A stretch of DNA of 64,000 nt, from assembly GCF_021272345.1 (NCBI RefSeq), contig NZ_JAJSDQ010000003.1, positions 1 to 64,000 on the forward strand, written 5' to 3'. The stretch's first letter is position 1; each line of letters begins with the position of its first letter. Position numbers and translations under genes: made by a program. The notes beneath the pieces were generated by a model. The model was not told the DNA's origin. It did not search any database and saw nothing but the letters and a program-made list of their open reading frames with translations. This DNA is from Ornithinimicrobium sediminis. Lineage in GTDB: Bacteria > Actinomycetota > Actinomycetes > Actinomycetales > Dermatophilaceae. Of the stretch, positions 1 to 8,412 are shown one piece after another.

Positions 1-552
1 ACCGCACCCGGGCTCCTGCCCGCCGCTGCCGGACAGCTGCCTCTTGAGGGTCTCGAAGTCGATCGACACCAGCAGGGTCGCCTTCGGTGTGGTCGGCTCA
101 CCGTGGGTGCCGGCCACGCCACGACGGACCACCGTCATCAGCGCGTCGTAGCGCCTGTTGCCCGGCGTGCGACGGTCATCCTCACCGGTCGCCTCCCGCT
201 CCGCCCTGGACGCCGGCGCGGCCAACGGCGACCGCAGAATCGCCCGCACCGCCTCGTAGTCGGCGTCGTCGCCGAAGGTCATCACGATCCGCTGGACCGA
301 CCCGTCCGCCAGGCTCGACTCGTGCACATCCCGCAGCTCGTGCTGAGCCCGTCGACGGTCCTCATGGTCCTTCTCCGGCAGGCAACACCGCAGAAGCTCG
401 GCGATGACCCGCTCGATGTCCCTGTCGTCGAACACGGGGTTGGCTCCCGCGTCGGCCAGGATGCGCACCGCCTCGGCATACTGCTCGGGCGAGACGGACC
501 TGCTGACCCGCACCAGTGCCTTGTGCATCCGGGCAGCCCGGGCCGGCGTCAT
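1..552 (-). CDS. DUF222 / HNH-endonuclease family protein, downstream part (partial, frame-shifted from upstream part)
   Basis: The reading frame is open from an ATG at 552 to the left edge (184 codons, no stop), so the C-terminus, where this family carries its HNH nuclease motif, lies outside the window. The protein begins MTPARAARMHKAL, continues SVSPEQYAEAV and later NRRYDALMTVVRR, which matches the middle of DUF222 (13E12-repeat) proteins of actinobacteria. Its ATG overlaps the TGA of the 549-977 frame in ATGA, and the two pieces read as one protein if joined. Either a one-base frameshift has split the gene or the two parts are translationally coupled. Function in these families is unproven; a mobile or nuclease role is usually assumed. 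Confidence 0.7.
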   Translation of the reverse strand, partial: MTPARAARMHKALVRVSRSVSPEQYAEAVRILADAGANPVFDDRDIERVIAELLRCCLPEKDHEDRRRAQHELRDVHESSLADGSVQRIVMTFGDDADYEAVRAILRSPLAAPASRAEREATGEDDRRTPGNRRYDALMTVVRRGVAGTHGEPTTPKATLLVSIDFETLKRQLSGSGGQEPGCG

Positions 553-977
553 ACCGCAGACAGCACCCCGGCCAGCAACGGCGCATGCACCCGGTCACGG
601 CTCGCCTGCGCCAGGCGCGCCAGGTCCCGCACCGCCGGAAGGTCAAGGTCGGGGCAGCGCTGGGCCAGCCAGTCGACCAGGCTGAACCCGTCAGTGGTGT
701 GGAGCCCTCGCTCGGCGACCTCACACGCCAGCCGTAGCCGTGCCCGCCCCAAGGCCGCCGACGCCATCGCGACGCCGCGCAGCCCCGCGGTCAGCTCCGG
801 CTCCAGCAACAGCACCGACTCCTGAGCAGCCAGGTCCACGGACACCCCAACCCTCGCCGCCTCACGCAGCGACACCGCCACCCGCTCCCGGGCCGGGCGC
901 ACCACAGGCAGCGACCCACACCGGGCGACATCTCCCACGGTCGTCCGGAGCACCTCACCACCCCACTGCCCTGCCAT
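549..977 (-). CDS. DUF222 family protein, N-terminal part (split gene)
   Basis: This frame encodes about 142 residues from the ATG at 977 (MAGQWGGEV). An in-frame start at 1067 exists, but its extra residues look non-coding. The alpha-helical run CEVAERGLHTTDGFSLVDWLAQ followed by DLARLAQASRDRVHAPLLAGVL is typical of the first half of DUF222 proteins. Translation stops at a TGA whose bases overlap the ATG of the next frame, exactly where the homologous domain should continue. This is either a decayed gene with a single-base change or an unusual two-ORF arrangement; I favour a frameshift or sequencing error. No clear ribosome binding site precedes 977. Confidence 0.6.
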   Translation of the reverse strand: MAGQWGGEVLRTTVGDVARCGSLPVVRPARERVAVSLREAARVGVSVDLAAQESVLLLEPELTAGLRGVAMASAALGRARLRLACEVAERGLHTTDGFSLVDWLAQRCPDLDLPAVRDLARLAQASRDRVHAPLLAGVLSAV

Positions 978-1456
978 AGGACAAACGTACGAGACGACAC
1001 CGACACACCCCGAGGACCTGCACGTGCATGCGCTTGGTGGCCGAAGCCCCGGGACGGGGGTGCACACCGAGCAGGGGCGAAGCGCTCAGGACGGGGTGGC
1101 ACAACCGTGACCGTCTTTGTGCGCGCCCGCAACACGTCCACCTGCGCCAACGCCGACACCAGCTCGCCGCCACCCAACCGGGGCACGTCCCGGCCCACCC
1201 CACCCGCGGCCCCCTGGTCCCGTCCGCCAGGCGCCCCGCCCGCACCTCCCCCGGCACCCGCCACCACCACTCAGGGGCCCGTCGGTCAGGTCGTCCACCC
1301 CCACGTGCACCACCCCCGTCCACAGGCACGACCCAGGGACGGCTACCCCGCACCCAGAGGTGTGCGCGACGCCGGCTCCGGAGCCGCCCGAGAGATGCCG
1401 GCGCGCCAGCCCTCGGTCGGCAGCAGACCGGTCAGACGCATCCCGGTCAGACGCAC
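978..1456. other. Non-coding stretch, no supported gene
   Basis: About 480 bases contain only overlapping proline/arginine-rich open frames on both strands, which is what random GC-rich DNA gives. One minus-strand frame near 1100-1190 (LVSALAQVDVLRA) faintly recalls a DUF222 N-terminus and might be debris of a related gene. I see no convincing start, ribosome binding site or domain. Confidence 0.5.
1428..1455. repeat. 15-bp tandem direct repeat
   Basis: The 13-mer CCGGTCAGACGCA occurs twice, at 1428-1440 and 1443-1455, with a 15-bp period, directly beside the hairpin at 1457-1490. It resembles other short intergenic tandem repeats in this window in style but not in sequence. Confidence 0.7.
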
Positions 1457-1490
1457 GAAGGGTCCGGAGCCGCCAGGCTCAGGACCCTTC
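1457..1490 (-). terminator. Strong hairpin, likely terminator of the DUF6458-like gene
   Basis: GAAGGGTCC at 1457-1465 pairs perfectly with GGACCCTTC at 1482-1490. After one mismatch the stem continues GAGCC/GGCTC around a GCCA loop. It lies about 20 bases beyond the stop codon of the minus-strand gene ending at 1512. There is no U tract, as is common in actinobacteria. Confidence 0.65.
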
Positions 1491-1511
1491 GGATGACCGA
1501 GGTGGATCGTG

Positions 1512-1757
1512 TCAGTAGCCGCGGTCGTCGCGGCGCACGTCCGGCGCCGGGCCCGACTCATGGCGGTCCACCACCTGACGGTGCTCGGTGTGCGTGCGCT
1601 GCTGGTTGGTGATCAGCGAGACCACGATCGCCAGGGCGCCGACGCCCATCATGATGAAGCCGACCATCTCGACGTTGACCCCTTGCACGTCGAACGAGGT
1701 CGCGAACGCGAGGATCGCCCCCACGACGATGAGGAAGATGCCGAACCCGACTGCCAT
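1512..1757 (-). CDS. Small two-helix membrane protein, DUF6458-like
   Basis: The protein has 81 residues and starts MAVGFGIFLIVVGAIL. It has two hydrophobic helices (about 4-22 and 31-52, the second containing VGFIMMGVGALAIVVSLI) and a short charged cytoplasmic tail rich in H, R and D. This matches the small actinobacterial DUF6458 family, whose function is unknown. I chose the ATG at 1757 rather than an upstream frame start at 1799 because AAAGGA precedes it at good spacing and the hydrophobic helix begins at once. It is transcribed alone, with its own hairpin terminator. The family name is from recall and moderately certain. Confidence 0.75.
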   Translation of the reverse strand: MAVGFGIFLIVVGAILAFATSFDVQGVNVEMVGFIMMGVGALAIVVSLITNQQRTHTEHRQVVDRHESGPAPDVRRDDRGY

Positions 1758-1873
1758 GTCACGTGTCCTTTCGCGGTGACCGCACGCCAGGGAGCGCACG
1801 ATGCCTCTGCAGCACGGTAGTACCGAAGGAACCGGACCGCCTCACGAGCACAGGCGGCGCACCGAGACGTCGG

Positions 1874-2677
1874 TCACAGCCGCCGGTCGGCCAGCACCGG
1901 GAAGCTCTCACGCCAGGACAGCACCGCCTCGGGGTCGATCTCGACGGAGAGGACCTCCTCGTCGGTGCCGGCCTCGGCCAGCACCTCCCCCCGAGGGTCG
2001 ACCACCGCGCTGAACCCGCCCATGGGGGTGCCTGCATGCGTGCCGGCGGTGTTGCCGGCGATGACGTAGGCCTGGTTCTCGATCGCCCTGGCGCGCGCCA
2101 GCACCCGCCAGTGCTCCACGCGGGCCGCCGGCCAGGCGGCCGGGACGACGAAGACCTGAGCGCCTCGGTCGACCTGTGCCCGGTAGAGCTCGGGGAAGCG
2201 CAGGTCGTAGCAGGTCGACAGGCCCACCCTCAGGCCGTCCGCCGGCGCGGGCAGGTCGACGACGACGAGCTCCGTCCCGGCCTCCATCAGACGCGGCTCA
2301 CCGTTGCCGAACCCGAAGCGGTGGATCTTGCGGTAGGTCGCACAGATCTCGCCGCTCGGGTCGAGCACGACGGAGGTGTTCCACACCCCGTGCCCGTCCG
2401 GCCCGGTCTCGTCTCCTGGCCGCTCCACCAGGGAGCCGGTATGCAGCACACAGCCGGTCTCGCGGGCCGCCTCCGCCAGGGCGGCCGTCACCTCACCGTC
2501 GACACGCTGCTCGCGCTCGGGCCAGGCGCGGTAGTCGAACCCCCCGGCGCTCCACAGCTCCGGCAGCACGACGAGGTCGTGACCGCGCTGGGCGCGGACG
2601 AGCTCCACCACACGGGCCGTGCGCCCGGCGAGCGACTCCTTGTCACCGTAGGACAGCTGGATGACCGCGACCTTCAT
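1874..2677 (-). CDS. Carbon-nitrogen hydrolase (nitrilase superfamily), omega-amidase-like
   Basis: The 267-residue protein has the complete nitrilase catalytic triad: Glu40 in LPELW, Lys117 in YRKIHRFGF and Cys156 in STCYDLRFPELYR. The last motif and the length fit the NIT2/YafV type, which hydrolyses the amide of alpha-keto acid omega-amides such as 2-oxoglutaramate; the exact substrate cannot be read from the sequence. It is cytoplasmic, with no signal peptide. A TAGGGT -10 element ends seven bases before the ATG at 2677, so the mRNA is probably leaderless. The TAG of that hexamer is also the stop codon of the upstream copD-ctaG gene. Confidence 0.9.
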   Translation of the reverse strand: MKVAVIQLSYGDKESLAGRTARVVELVRAQRGHDLVVLPELWSAGGFDYRAWPEREQRVDGEVTAALAEAARETGCVLHTGSLVERPGDETGPDGHGVWNTSVVLDPSGEICATYRKIHRFGFGNGEPRLMEAGTELVVVDLPAPADGLRVGLSTCYDLRFPELYRAQVDRGAQVFVVPAAWPAARVEHWRVLARARAIENQAYVIAGNTAGTHAGTPMGGFSAVVDPRGEVLAEAGTDEEVLSVEIDPEAVLSWRESFPVLADRRL

Positions 2678-2684
2678 ACCCGGC

Positions 2685-2690
2685 ACCCTA
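2685..2690 (-). promoter_or_regulatory. -10 element of the nitrilase gene (leaderless)
   Basis: TAGGGT on the minus strand is followed by seven bases and then the ATG at 2677. Its first three bases are the TAG stop codon of the gene ending at 2688. Confidence 0.6.
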
Positions 2691-4715
2691 GCGGCCCCGA
2701 GCCTGCTCGTCCCGCCCCGCCAGGGCCGCCAGGTGCGCGTTGTAGGCCGCGAGCTGGGCGTCGTCGTCACGGTCGGCCTGGCGGTCGGCCCTCCGTGCGT
2801 CGCGCTCGTCGCGGCGCAGCCAGTCGAGCGTGACGAGCAGCGCCAGGATCAGCGTGGGGACCTCTCCCACGCCCCAGGCGATGGTCCCGCCGAGCTGCTG
2901 GTCGGCGAGCAGGTCGTCCATCCACGGCAGGTCCAGGCCCTTGAAGAAGCTGGGAGCCAGCAGCCAGGTGCCGGACATGAGCGCCAGGCCGAAGAAGGCG
3001 TGCGCGGCGAGGGTGGCCATGAGCACCATGAGGCGCATCGGGGCGGGCCACTTCGGCGGCCCGGGGTCGGTGCCGATGAGCGACCAGACGAAGGCATAGC
3101 CGGCCAGCAGGAAGTGCACGGTCATGACGACGTGCCCGCTGTGGGTGCGCAGGGCCCACTCGAACATGTCGGTCCAGTAGAACGCGACGAGGCTGCCGAA
3201 GAAGACGACCCCGGCCACGACGGGGTTGGCGACGAAGCCTGCCCACCGGGAGTGCACCACGGCCAGCACGACCTCCCGCGGCCCGAGGGTCCTGTCCCGG
3301 CGTGCGGGCAGGGCCCGCAGCGCCAGGGTGATCGCCTGACCCAGCACGAGGAAGATCGGGATCGCCATCATGAGGGCCATGTGCATGACCATGTGCATCG
3401 AGAAGGTCACCCGGCCGTAGGCACCAGGTGCGCCGTTCGTGACGTAGACGAAGACCAGCCAGCCCACCATCCACAGGATCGTGGCCCCCACCGGCCAGTG
3501 GTCGCCGCGGCGCCGCAGCCGCACCACCCCTGCGGCATACAGCCCCATCGCGAGCAGTGCCCCGATGAGGAAGAGCCAGTTGACCTGCCACACCTCGACC
3601 CACGAGGCAGCGGTGAGGGGCGGCGGGGCCGGGAAGCCGGTGAGGGCGAAGGTCGGGTCGGTGGCGTCGGAGCCGGCGACCGGTGGCGGCGGGGTGCGGG
3701 CCAGGGTGACCGCGAGACCGACCGCCGCTCCCATCACCAGCAGCTCGACCGTGGCCAGGCGGGCGAACGCCCACGGCCGGTCCAGCCCCCCCGCCAGGAT
3801 GCGCCTGCGGTGCACGAAGCCGAAGCCGCCGAGCACCGCGAGCGCCGCGACCTTGGCCCAGATGAGCAGCCAGTAGGCCGAGGTGAGGTCACCCAGGTCG
3901 TCGGCCGCGAGCGTGGAGAACAGCAGCCCGGACAGGGCCACGGTGACGTAGGCCCACAGCGCCACCGTGGAGTAGCGCTGCACGGTGACCGGCAGCGCAG
4001 AGCCCAGGACGGGTCGCAGCAGGAGCACCGCCAGCAGCCCGCCCAGCCAGACCGTCACCCCGGCCAGGTGCAGCCCGAGCGCGGTCACGGCCGTCTCGTG
4101 CCCGTCGGCCCCGCTGGAGTGGCCGGTGAACGAGATCGGGACCAGCGTGGCGAGCGCCAGGAGGAAGGCCCAGGCCAGCCCTCCCCGGGTGCGCACGGCG
4201 AAGGCCACGAAGGCCAGCCCGGTCGCCATGAACAGCTCGATGGTCCACAGCCGCACGAGCTCCAGACCGGTGAGGTTGGCCAGGAGGTCGGAGAAGAAGC
4301 CGGGCGTGCCCATCGGCAGGCCGGTGATCTCGGCGAAGCCCAGGACCATCAGGACGGCCGCGCTGACCGCCCAGAGCACTGCCGTCCAGCCCGCTGCCAC
4401 GGCCGCCGTCTCGCGACGCCGGGAGCGTCGTGACTCCGGCGCGAGGAAGGCACCCACCAGGAGCAGGCCGACCGTGGCAGCGGCGGCGATGTCGTGCACC
4501 ACACCGACCAGGACCTGACCCCAGCGCACCACGGGACCGGCGTCGGCGATGAGCAGTGGCGTGGTGGCACCGCTCAGGGCGGCTGCCGGCACGGCCACCG
4601 CCAGCGCGGCCAGCAGCAGCACCGCGGCCGGCAGCCAGAGGAGGCGGCCGGGCACCGGCGTCGGCGACGCCTGCGAAGGCGCTGGTGGGACTCGGGTCGA
4701 GGACGACACACCCAC
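2688..4715 (-). CDS. CopD / CtaG-type fusion membrane protein (copper and cytochrome oxidase assembly)
   Basis: The 675-residue polytopic protein has two parts. Residues ~15-345 are CopD-like (copper resistance D), with TGLELVRLWTIELFMATGL and the GHSSGADGHETAVTALGLHLAGVTVWLGGL region. Residues ~375-640 are CtaG/Caa3-type (cytochrome c oxidase assembly), with MVMHMALMMAIPIFLVLGQ and later TVHFLLAGYAFVWSLIG. Conserved His and Met in these helices suggest copper handling at the membrane. This fusion is common in actinobacteria. The start is a GTG at 4715; ATG at 4717 is out of frame. It is divergent from the gene at 4737 with only ~20 bases between them. A role in copper delivery to the respiratory oxidase is inferred from the families. 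Confidence 0.9.
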   Translation of the reverse strand: MGVSSSTRVPPAPSQASPTPVPGRLLWLPAAVLLLAALAVAVPAAALSGATTPLLIADAGPVVRWGQVLVGVVHDIAAAATVGLLLVGAFLAPESRRSRRRETAAVAAGWTAVLWAVSAAVLMVLGFAEITGLPMGTPGFFSDLLANLTGLELVRLWTIELFMATGLAFVAFAVRTRGGLAWAFLLALATLVPISFTGHSSGADGHETAVTALGLHLAGVTVWLGGLLAVLLLRPVLGSALPVTVQRYSTVALWAYVTVALSGLLFSTLAADDLGDLTSAYWLLIWAKVAALAVLGGFGFVHRRRILAGGLDRPWAFARLATVELLVMGAAVGLAVTLARTPPPPVAGSDATDPTFALTGFPAPPPLTAASWVEVWQVNWLFLIGALLAMGLYAAGVVRLRRRGDHWPVGATILWMVGWLVFVYVTNGAPGAYGRVTFSMHMVMHMALMMAIPIFLVLGQAITLALRALPARRDRTLGPREVVLAVVHSRWAGFVANPVVAGVVFFGSLVAFYWTDMFEWALRTHSGHVVMTVHFLLAGYAFVWSLIGTDPGPPKWPAPMRLMVLMATLAAHAFFGLALMSGTWLLAPSFFKGLDLPWMDDLLADQQLGGTIAWGVGEVPTLILALLVTLDWLRRDERDARRADRQADRDDDAQLAAYNAHLAALAGRDEQARGR

Positions 4716-4723
4716 ATGCTAGG

Positions 4724-4729
4724 TAGGGT
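4724..4729 (+). promoter_or_regulatory. -10 element of the MDMPI-like gene (leaderless)
   Basis: TAGGGT is separated by seven bases from the ATG at 4737. It sits in the ~20-bp gap between two divergent genes. Confidence 0.6.
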
Positions 4730-4736
4730 TGCTGAC

Positions 4737-5627
4737 ATGCCGCTGCACCCCGCCGCCCCGCAGGAGCTCCCCGACCTCGTCGAGGGCTACCGGCAGGCCA
4801 TGCGCTCGCTGATCGACGTCGGCCGGACGTGCCCGCCGGACCGCCTCGCCGACTCCACCTGCTGCCCCGGCTGGACGGTCCAGGACCACCTGGCACACGT
4901 CGCCTCGGTCGAGGCCTATCTCGACGGCGGTGACTACCCCGAGGTCGAGCTCCCCGACCGCGCCCACCTGCACCACGAGTTCGCCGTGTGGATGGAGCAC
5001 GGGGTGCAGGCGCGCCGTGGACGGCCGGTCGAGGAGGTGCTCGACGAGCTCGAGACGCTGCTGCACAACCGGCTCGCGACGCTGAGCAACCCCGAGCTCA
5101 CCCTGGACACGGTCGTCAGCGGACCGATGGGGCTGGAGATGCCGCTGTCGGAGCTCCTGGCCCGCCGGCTCGTCGACATCTGGGTCCATGAGCAGGACCT
5201 CCGCGAGGCCCTCGACCGCATCGGCAACCTCGACAGCCCCGCCGCGGCCATGTTCGTGCACCGCATCGTCGTCGCCTTCCCCGTCGTCGTGCCGAAGCGG
5301 GTCGACCTGCCGGCCGGTCAGTCCGTGATCCTCGAGAGCACCGGCCCCGTCACGGCCCGGGTGGGGGTGCGGATGGCGCACGGCGAGCACGACGAGGTCG
5401 TGGCTCACCCCCTCTTCACGGGGGACTCCGAGACCGCCGAGAGCGACCACGCCGACCAGATGGGGCACCCCGAGGAGGAGGTCGCCACGACGACGATCAT
5501 CCTCTCGACCGACGCCCTGACCCGCCGGGCCGCAGGCCGCCGCAGCACGCTGGACACGGCATACCGCGTGGTCGGCGACGAGGAGGTCGCCCGGGCCGTC
5601 CTCGACGCGCTCGTGCTGACTCCCTGA
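4737..5627 (+). CDS. Maleylpyruvate-isomerase-family, mycothiol-dependent-type enzyme (DinB/MDMPI fold)
   Basis: The 296-residue protein begins MPLHPAAPQELPDLVEGY. It contains the hallmark CCPGWTVQDHLAHVASVE near residue 42, where the His contributes to the metal site of the DinB/MDMPI four-helix bundle, and IWVHEQDLREAL around 160. The C-terminal ~100 residues resemble the MDMPI C-terminal domain. Members use mycothiol or a related thiol; the substrate here is unknown. An upstream frame extension (from 4494) lies inside the divergent copD gene and was rejected. The next feature is a hairpin at 5681-5707. A second member of the family is at 16610. Confidence 0.85.
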   Translation: MPLHPAAPQELPDLVEGYRQAMRSLIDVGRTCPPDRLADSTCCPGWTVQDHLAHVASVEAYLDGGDYPEVELPDRAHLHHEFAVWMEHGVQARRGRPVEEVLDELETLLHNRLATLSNPELTLDTVVSGPMGLEMPLSELLARRLVDIWVHEQDLREALDRIGNLDSPAAAMFVHRIVVAFPVVVPKRVDLPAGQSVILESTGPVTARVGVRMAHGEHDEVVAHPLFTGDSETAESDHADQMGHPEEEVATTTIILSTDALTRRAAGRRSTLDTAYRVVGDEEVARAVLDALVLTP

Positions 5628-5680
5628 GGAGCCTGCAGCAGCGCCCGAGACCCCGCCGCTGCGAGGCCGACGCCGCCACG

Positions 5681-5707
5681 GGGACGCTCCTGTGACGAGC
5701 GTCTCCC
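5681..5707 (+). terminator. Hairpin terminator after the MDMPI-like gene
   Basis: GACGCTC (5683-5689) pairs with GAGCGTC (5697-5703) around a 7-base loop. Flanking GGG and CCC extend the stem past a single bulge. It lies 54 bases after the stop at 5627. Confidence 0.6.
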
Positions 5708-5860
5708 TCCCTGCGGCGCCAGAGGGCTCGATCCAGGTCGCAGGCTCCGTGGGGTGCTGCACAATGGAGGGTGGGAGCCCACCGGGGGGCCATCACACTG
5801 GCGTGCTCCGGTCCGTGGTGCTCCCTGACACCGTCCACCCGTGAGGAGCACCAGCAACAG

Positions 5861-6415
5861 ATGAAGAAGTCCACTGTGATCGCCCTGCTCGCCCTGAGCC
5901 TGTCCGCCGCAGCCTGCACCACCGAGGACCCCACTCCCCCCGGCAGCCCCACCGTCGACTCCGACGTGGCCGGTGAGACCGCGGACATGGGGTCGGAGAC
6001 CGGTGACGCCGCGGAGGAGACCGGTGACATGGCCGGCGAGACCGGTGACATGGCCGGGGAGACCGGCGCCATGAGCGACCCGGTCTGCGAGGACGTGTTC
6101 GGCGGCAACGTGCCGCTGGCCGAGCGAGCGGACACCAACCGCGAGGTCATGAGCACCGGCGACGCCCTCGACAAGGCGGAGTACGGCGAGGTCAACCTGC
6201 TCAAGCAGCGCCTCGAGCGGGTCGCCGAGGACGCGTCGAGCGACCAGGCCGGCCTCATCGAGCGCATCAACGCGCCGTTCGTCGAGGCCTCCAGCGCCGT
6301 GCAGGACGGCGAGGTCACCCCGGACGAGGAGACCGATGAGGTCACCCTCCCCGAGATCGACGTCGAGGACTCGGCCGCGGCTCAGGACGAGCTCGAGGCC
6401 GCCTGCCAGGGCTGA
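5861..6415 (+). CDS. Putative secreted lipoprotein with acidic Gly-Glu-Thr repeats
   Basis: The 184-residue protein starts MKKSTVIALLALSLSAAAC, a type II signal peptide with the lipobox SAAAC (lipidated Cys ~19). After it comes a low-complexity acidic segment with imperfect repeats of the form GETGDMA (residues ~33-65). Then comes a globular part with one further Cys pair candidate (VCEDVF and EAACQG) and charged helices (KAEYGEVNLLKQRLERV). I do not recognise a family. The start was chosen because signal peptide and lipobox begin there; GAGGAG lies about 14 bases upstream and a CACAAT -10-like sequence near 5761. A bidirectional hairpin follows. Confidence 0.8.
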   Translation: MKKSTVIALLALSLSAAACTTEDPTPPGSPTVDSDVAGETADMGSETGDAAEETGDMAGETGDMAGETGAMSDPVCEDVFGGNVPLAERADTNREVMSTGDALDKAEYGEVNLLKQRLERVAEDASSDQAGLIERINAPFVEASSAVQDGEVTPDEETDEVTLPEIDVEDSAAAQDELEAACQG

Positions 6416-6432
6416 GCCCGAGACACCCGCGC

Positions 6433-6462
6433 ACGGGGGCCGGCCCACGGGTCGGCCCCCGT
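6433..6462. terminator. Bidirectional hairpin between convergent genes
   Basis: ACGGGGGCCG (6433-6442) is perfectly complementary to CGGCCCCCGT (6453-6462), giving a 10-bp stem and 10-base loop. It lies between the convergent genes ending at 6415 and 6474 and probably serves both. Confidence 0.75.
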
Positions 6463-6473
6463 CGTCGTGCCGG

Positions 6474-6890
6474 TCACCGGGCCGGCGGGCCCGAGGACCG
6501 GTGGTAGAACCACAGCCCACCCACGAAGGCCACGACGACGAGCATCGTCGCTCCCGCCACCCACAGCCCCTCGTCCCAGTCGAGGAGCAGCGCCAGCAGC
6601 ACACCGCCGGCGGCGAGCAGCAGCGCGACCTGGCCGGCGAGGCGGGTGGCCTGCACCTGCACCCGTCGCTCCCTTTCGTCGGCCTCGGAGCCGGTCAGCA
6701 GCCGGGCCCCGGGCGTGAGCCGGCGCGAGACGCCCTGCAGCACGGCATACCCCACGAGCACCCCCGCCCCGATGAAGGCTGCGCGCGGGTTGCCTCGGGA
6801 CAGGCCGATGACCAGGACCGCTGCCGCACCCGCGTAGCAGAGCAGGGTGAACAGCCGGTCCTTGAGTGGGACCGGGCGACCGGCCGCCAC
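6474..6890 (-). CDS. Four-helix integral membrane protein, uncharacterised
   Basis: The 138-residue protein has four hydrophobic segments (about 12-28, 36-54, 83-102 and 108-128). Between the second and third is a cytoplasmic linker, GSEADERERRVQVQATRLAG. The DERER motif followed by a helix resembles small membrane proteins of the DUF2178 type, but I would not assign it firmly. It starts with GTG at 6890, overlapping the end of the E2 gene in TGAGGTG, so it is translationally coupled to the dehydrogenase operon. Nothing in the sequence explains what it does there. Confidence 0.75.
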   Translation of the reverse strand: MAAGRPVPLKDRLFTLLCYAGAAAVLVIGLSRGNPRAAFIGAGVLVGYAVLQGVSRRLTPGARLLTGSEADERERRVQVQATRLAGQVALLLAAGGVLLALLLDWDEGLWVAGATMLVVVAFVGGLWFYHRSSGPPAR

Positions 6891-6891
6891 C

Positions 6892-8391
6892 TCAGCCCCA
6901 GACCAGGGCGCGGCTGGGGTCCTCGAGCAGGGCAGCCAGGTCTGCCAGGAAGCGTGAGCCGAGCTCGCCGTCGATGAGCCGATGGTCGAAGGACACGGCG
7001 AGCTGGGTCACCCAGCGTGGCACGATCTCGTCCTCACCTGCGGCGTTCGTGACGACCCAGGGCTGTTTGCGGATGGCGCCGAAGCACACGATCGCCGACT
7101 CGCCCGGGTTGATGATCGGGGTGCCGGTGTCCACACCGAAGACTCCGACGTTGGTGATGGTGATGGTGCCGCCGGACATCTGCGCCGGCTGGGTGCGCCC
7201 GGCCTTGGCGGTCGCGACCAGGTCAGCGAGAGCCTCGGCGAGCTGACGCAGGTCCATGAGGTCGGCGTCCTTGATGTTGGGCACGACCAGCCCGCGCGGG
7301 GTGGCCGCGGCGATGCCGAGGTTGACGTAGTGCCGCTGGACGATCTCCTGGGCCTGCTCGTCCCACACCGCGATCATCCCGGGGTTGCGGCGCACGGCGA
7401 TGGTGAGCGCCTTGGCCAGGATGAGCAGGGGGCTCACCTTGAGGTCGCGGAAGTCACGGTCGCCCTTCAGCCGCTCCACGAGCTCCATCGTGGCGCTGAC
7501 GTCGACGGTGACGAACTCGGTGACGTGCGGAGCGGTGAACGACGAGCGCGTCATCGCCTGGGCCGTCATCTTGCGCACGCCCTTGATCGGCGTGCGCGTC
7601 TCCCGCTCGCCCGAGCGGTCGAAGGACGGCGGGGAGTATGCCGGTGCGCCGGTGCCGCCCTGGGGTGCGGCGGGGGCCTCGACCGCCGGAGCGGCCGTCA
7701 TCGCCGGCGCGGCCGGCGCGGCCGGCGCAGTGTCGGCTGCCCCCGCGGCGAGGTGCTGGTCCACGTCGGCCCGGCTGACCACCCCGTCAGGGCTGCTCGG
7801 GCGCACCTGGGTGATGTCGACACCGCGGTCCTTGGCGTACTTGCGCACCGGCGGCTTGGCCAGCGCCCGCACCGGGCGGCCGGGGCGCTCGGGCTCCTCG
7901 ACCGCCGTGCCGCCGCCCCTGCGCCGTCGCCGGGTCGTCGAGCCCTCCGACGCGCCGTAGCCGACCAGGATGGCCTCGCGTGCCGGCGCCTTCTCGGGCT
8001 CGGGCACCAGGTCGTCGGGGCGGTCCCCGGCGTCCGGCTGCACGTCGGCGGTCCGGTCGACGGCGCCTGACTCCACGTCGGCGACCGTGCCGGCACGCTC
8101 CTCCGCGGGGGCCGCCCCCTCGTCGGAGCCACCGCCGTCGGAGCCGTCGCCCTCGGAGCCGTCGTCGACGTCGATGATCGGGGTGCCGACCTCGACCGTG
8201 TCGCCCTCCTGCGCAAGCAGTGCCCGCACGACCCCGCCGTAGGGGATGGGCAGCTCGACGAGCGACTTGGCGGTCTCGACCTCCACGACGATGTCGTTGG
8301 TCCTGACGGTGTCGCCGGCCTTGACCTTCCAGGTCACGATCTCGGCCTCGACCAGGCCCTCACCCGGGTCCGGGAGCTTGAACTGCGGCAC
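6892..8391 (-). CDS. bkdC: Dihydrolipoamide acyltransferase (E2) of a 2-oxo acid dehydrogenase complex
   Basis: The 499-residue protein has a lipoyl domain at 1-77 with Lys42 in EVETAKSLVE. An acidic/Ala-Pro linker follows, then a peripheral-subunit-binding domain at ~176-214 (VRKYAKDRGVDITQV). The catalytic acyltransferase core ends SFDHRLIDGELGSRFL, with catalytic His470 and Asp474. There is a single lipoyl domain, as in branched-chain (BkdC) enzymes. It transfers the acyl group made by E1 to coenzyme A. It starts with GTG at 8391 behind AAGGAG. It is the last enzyme of the operon at 10599-6892; no E3 is present here. Branched-chain rather than pyruvate specificity is inferred from the heterotetrameric E1. 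Confidence 0.92.
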   Translation of the reverse strand: MPQFKLPDPGEGLVEAEIVTWKVKAGDTVRTNDIVVEVETAKSLVELPIPYGGVVRALLAQEGDTVEVGTPIIDVDDGSEGDGSDGGGSDEGAAPAEERAGTVADVESGAVDRTADVQPDAGDRPDDLVPEPEKAPAREAILVGYGASEGSTTRRRRRGGGTAVEEPERPGRPVRALAKPPVRKYAKDRGVDITQVRPSSPDGVVSRADVDQHLAAGAADTAPAAPAAPAMTAAPAVEAPAAPQGGTGAPAYSPPSFDRSGERETRTPIKGVRKMTAQAMTRSSFTAPHVTEFVTVDVSATMELVERLKGDRDFRDLKVSPLLILAKALTIAVRRNPGMIAVWDEQAQEIVQRHYVNLGIAAATPRGLVVPNIKDADLMDLRQLAEALADLVATAKAGRTQPAQMSGGTITITNVGVFGVDTGTPIINPGESAIVCFGAIRKQPWVVTNAAGEDEIVPRWVTQLAVSFDHRLIDGELGSRFLADLAALLEDPSRALVWG

Positions 8392-8412
8392 GGTGTCTCC
8401 TTGGTCGGTCGG

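Noticed and set aside
2661-4433. 590-codon open frame on the + strand
   Set aside because: It is antisense to the CopD-CtaG gene, with Gly/His/Gln-rich random-looking sequence and no domain; such mirrors are expected in GC-rich coding DNA.
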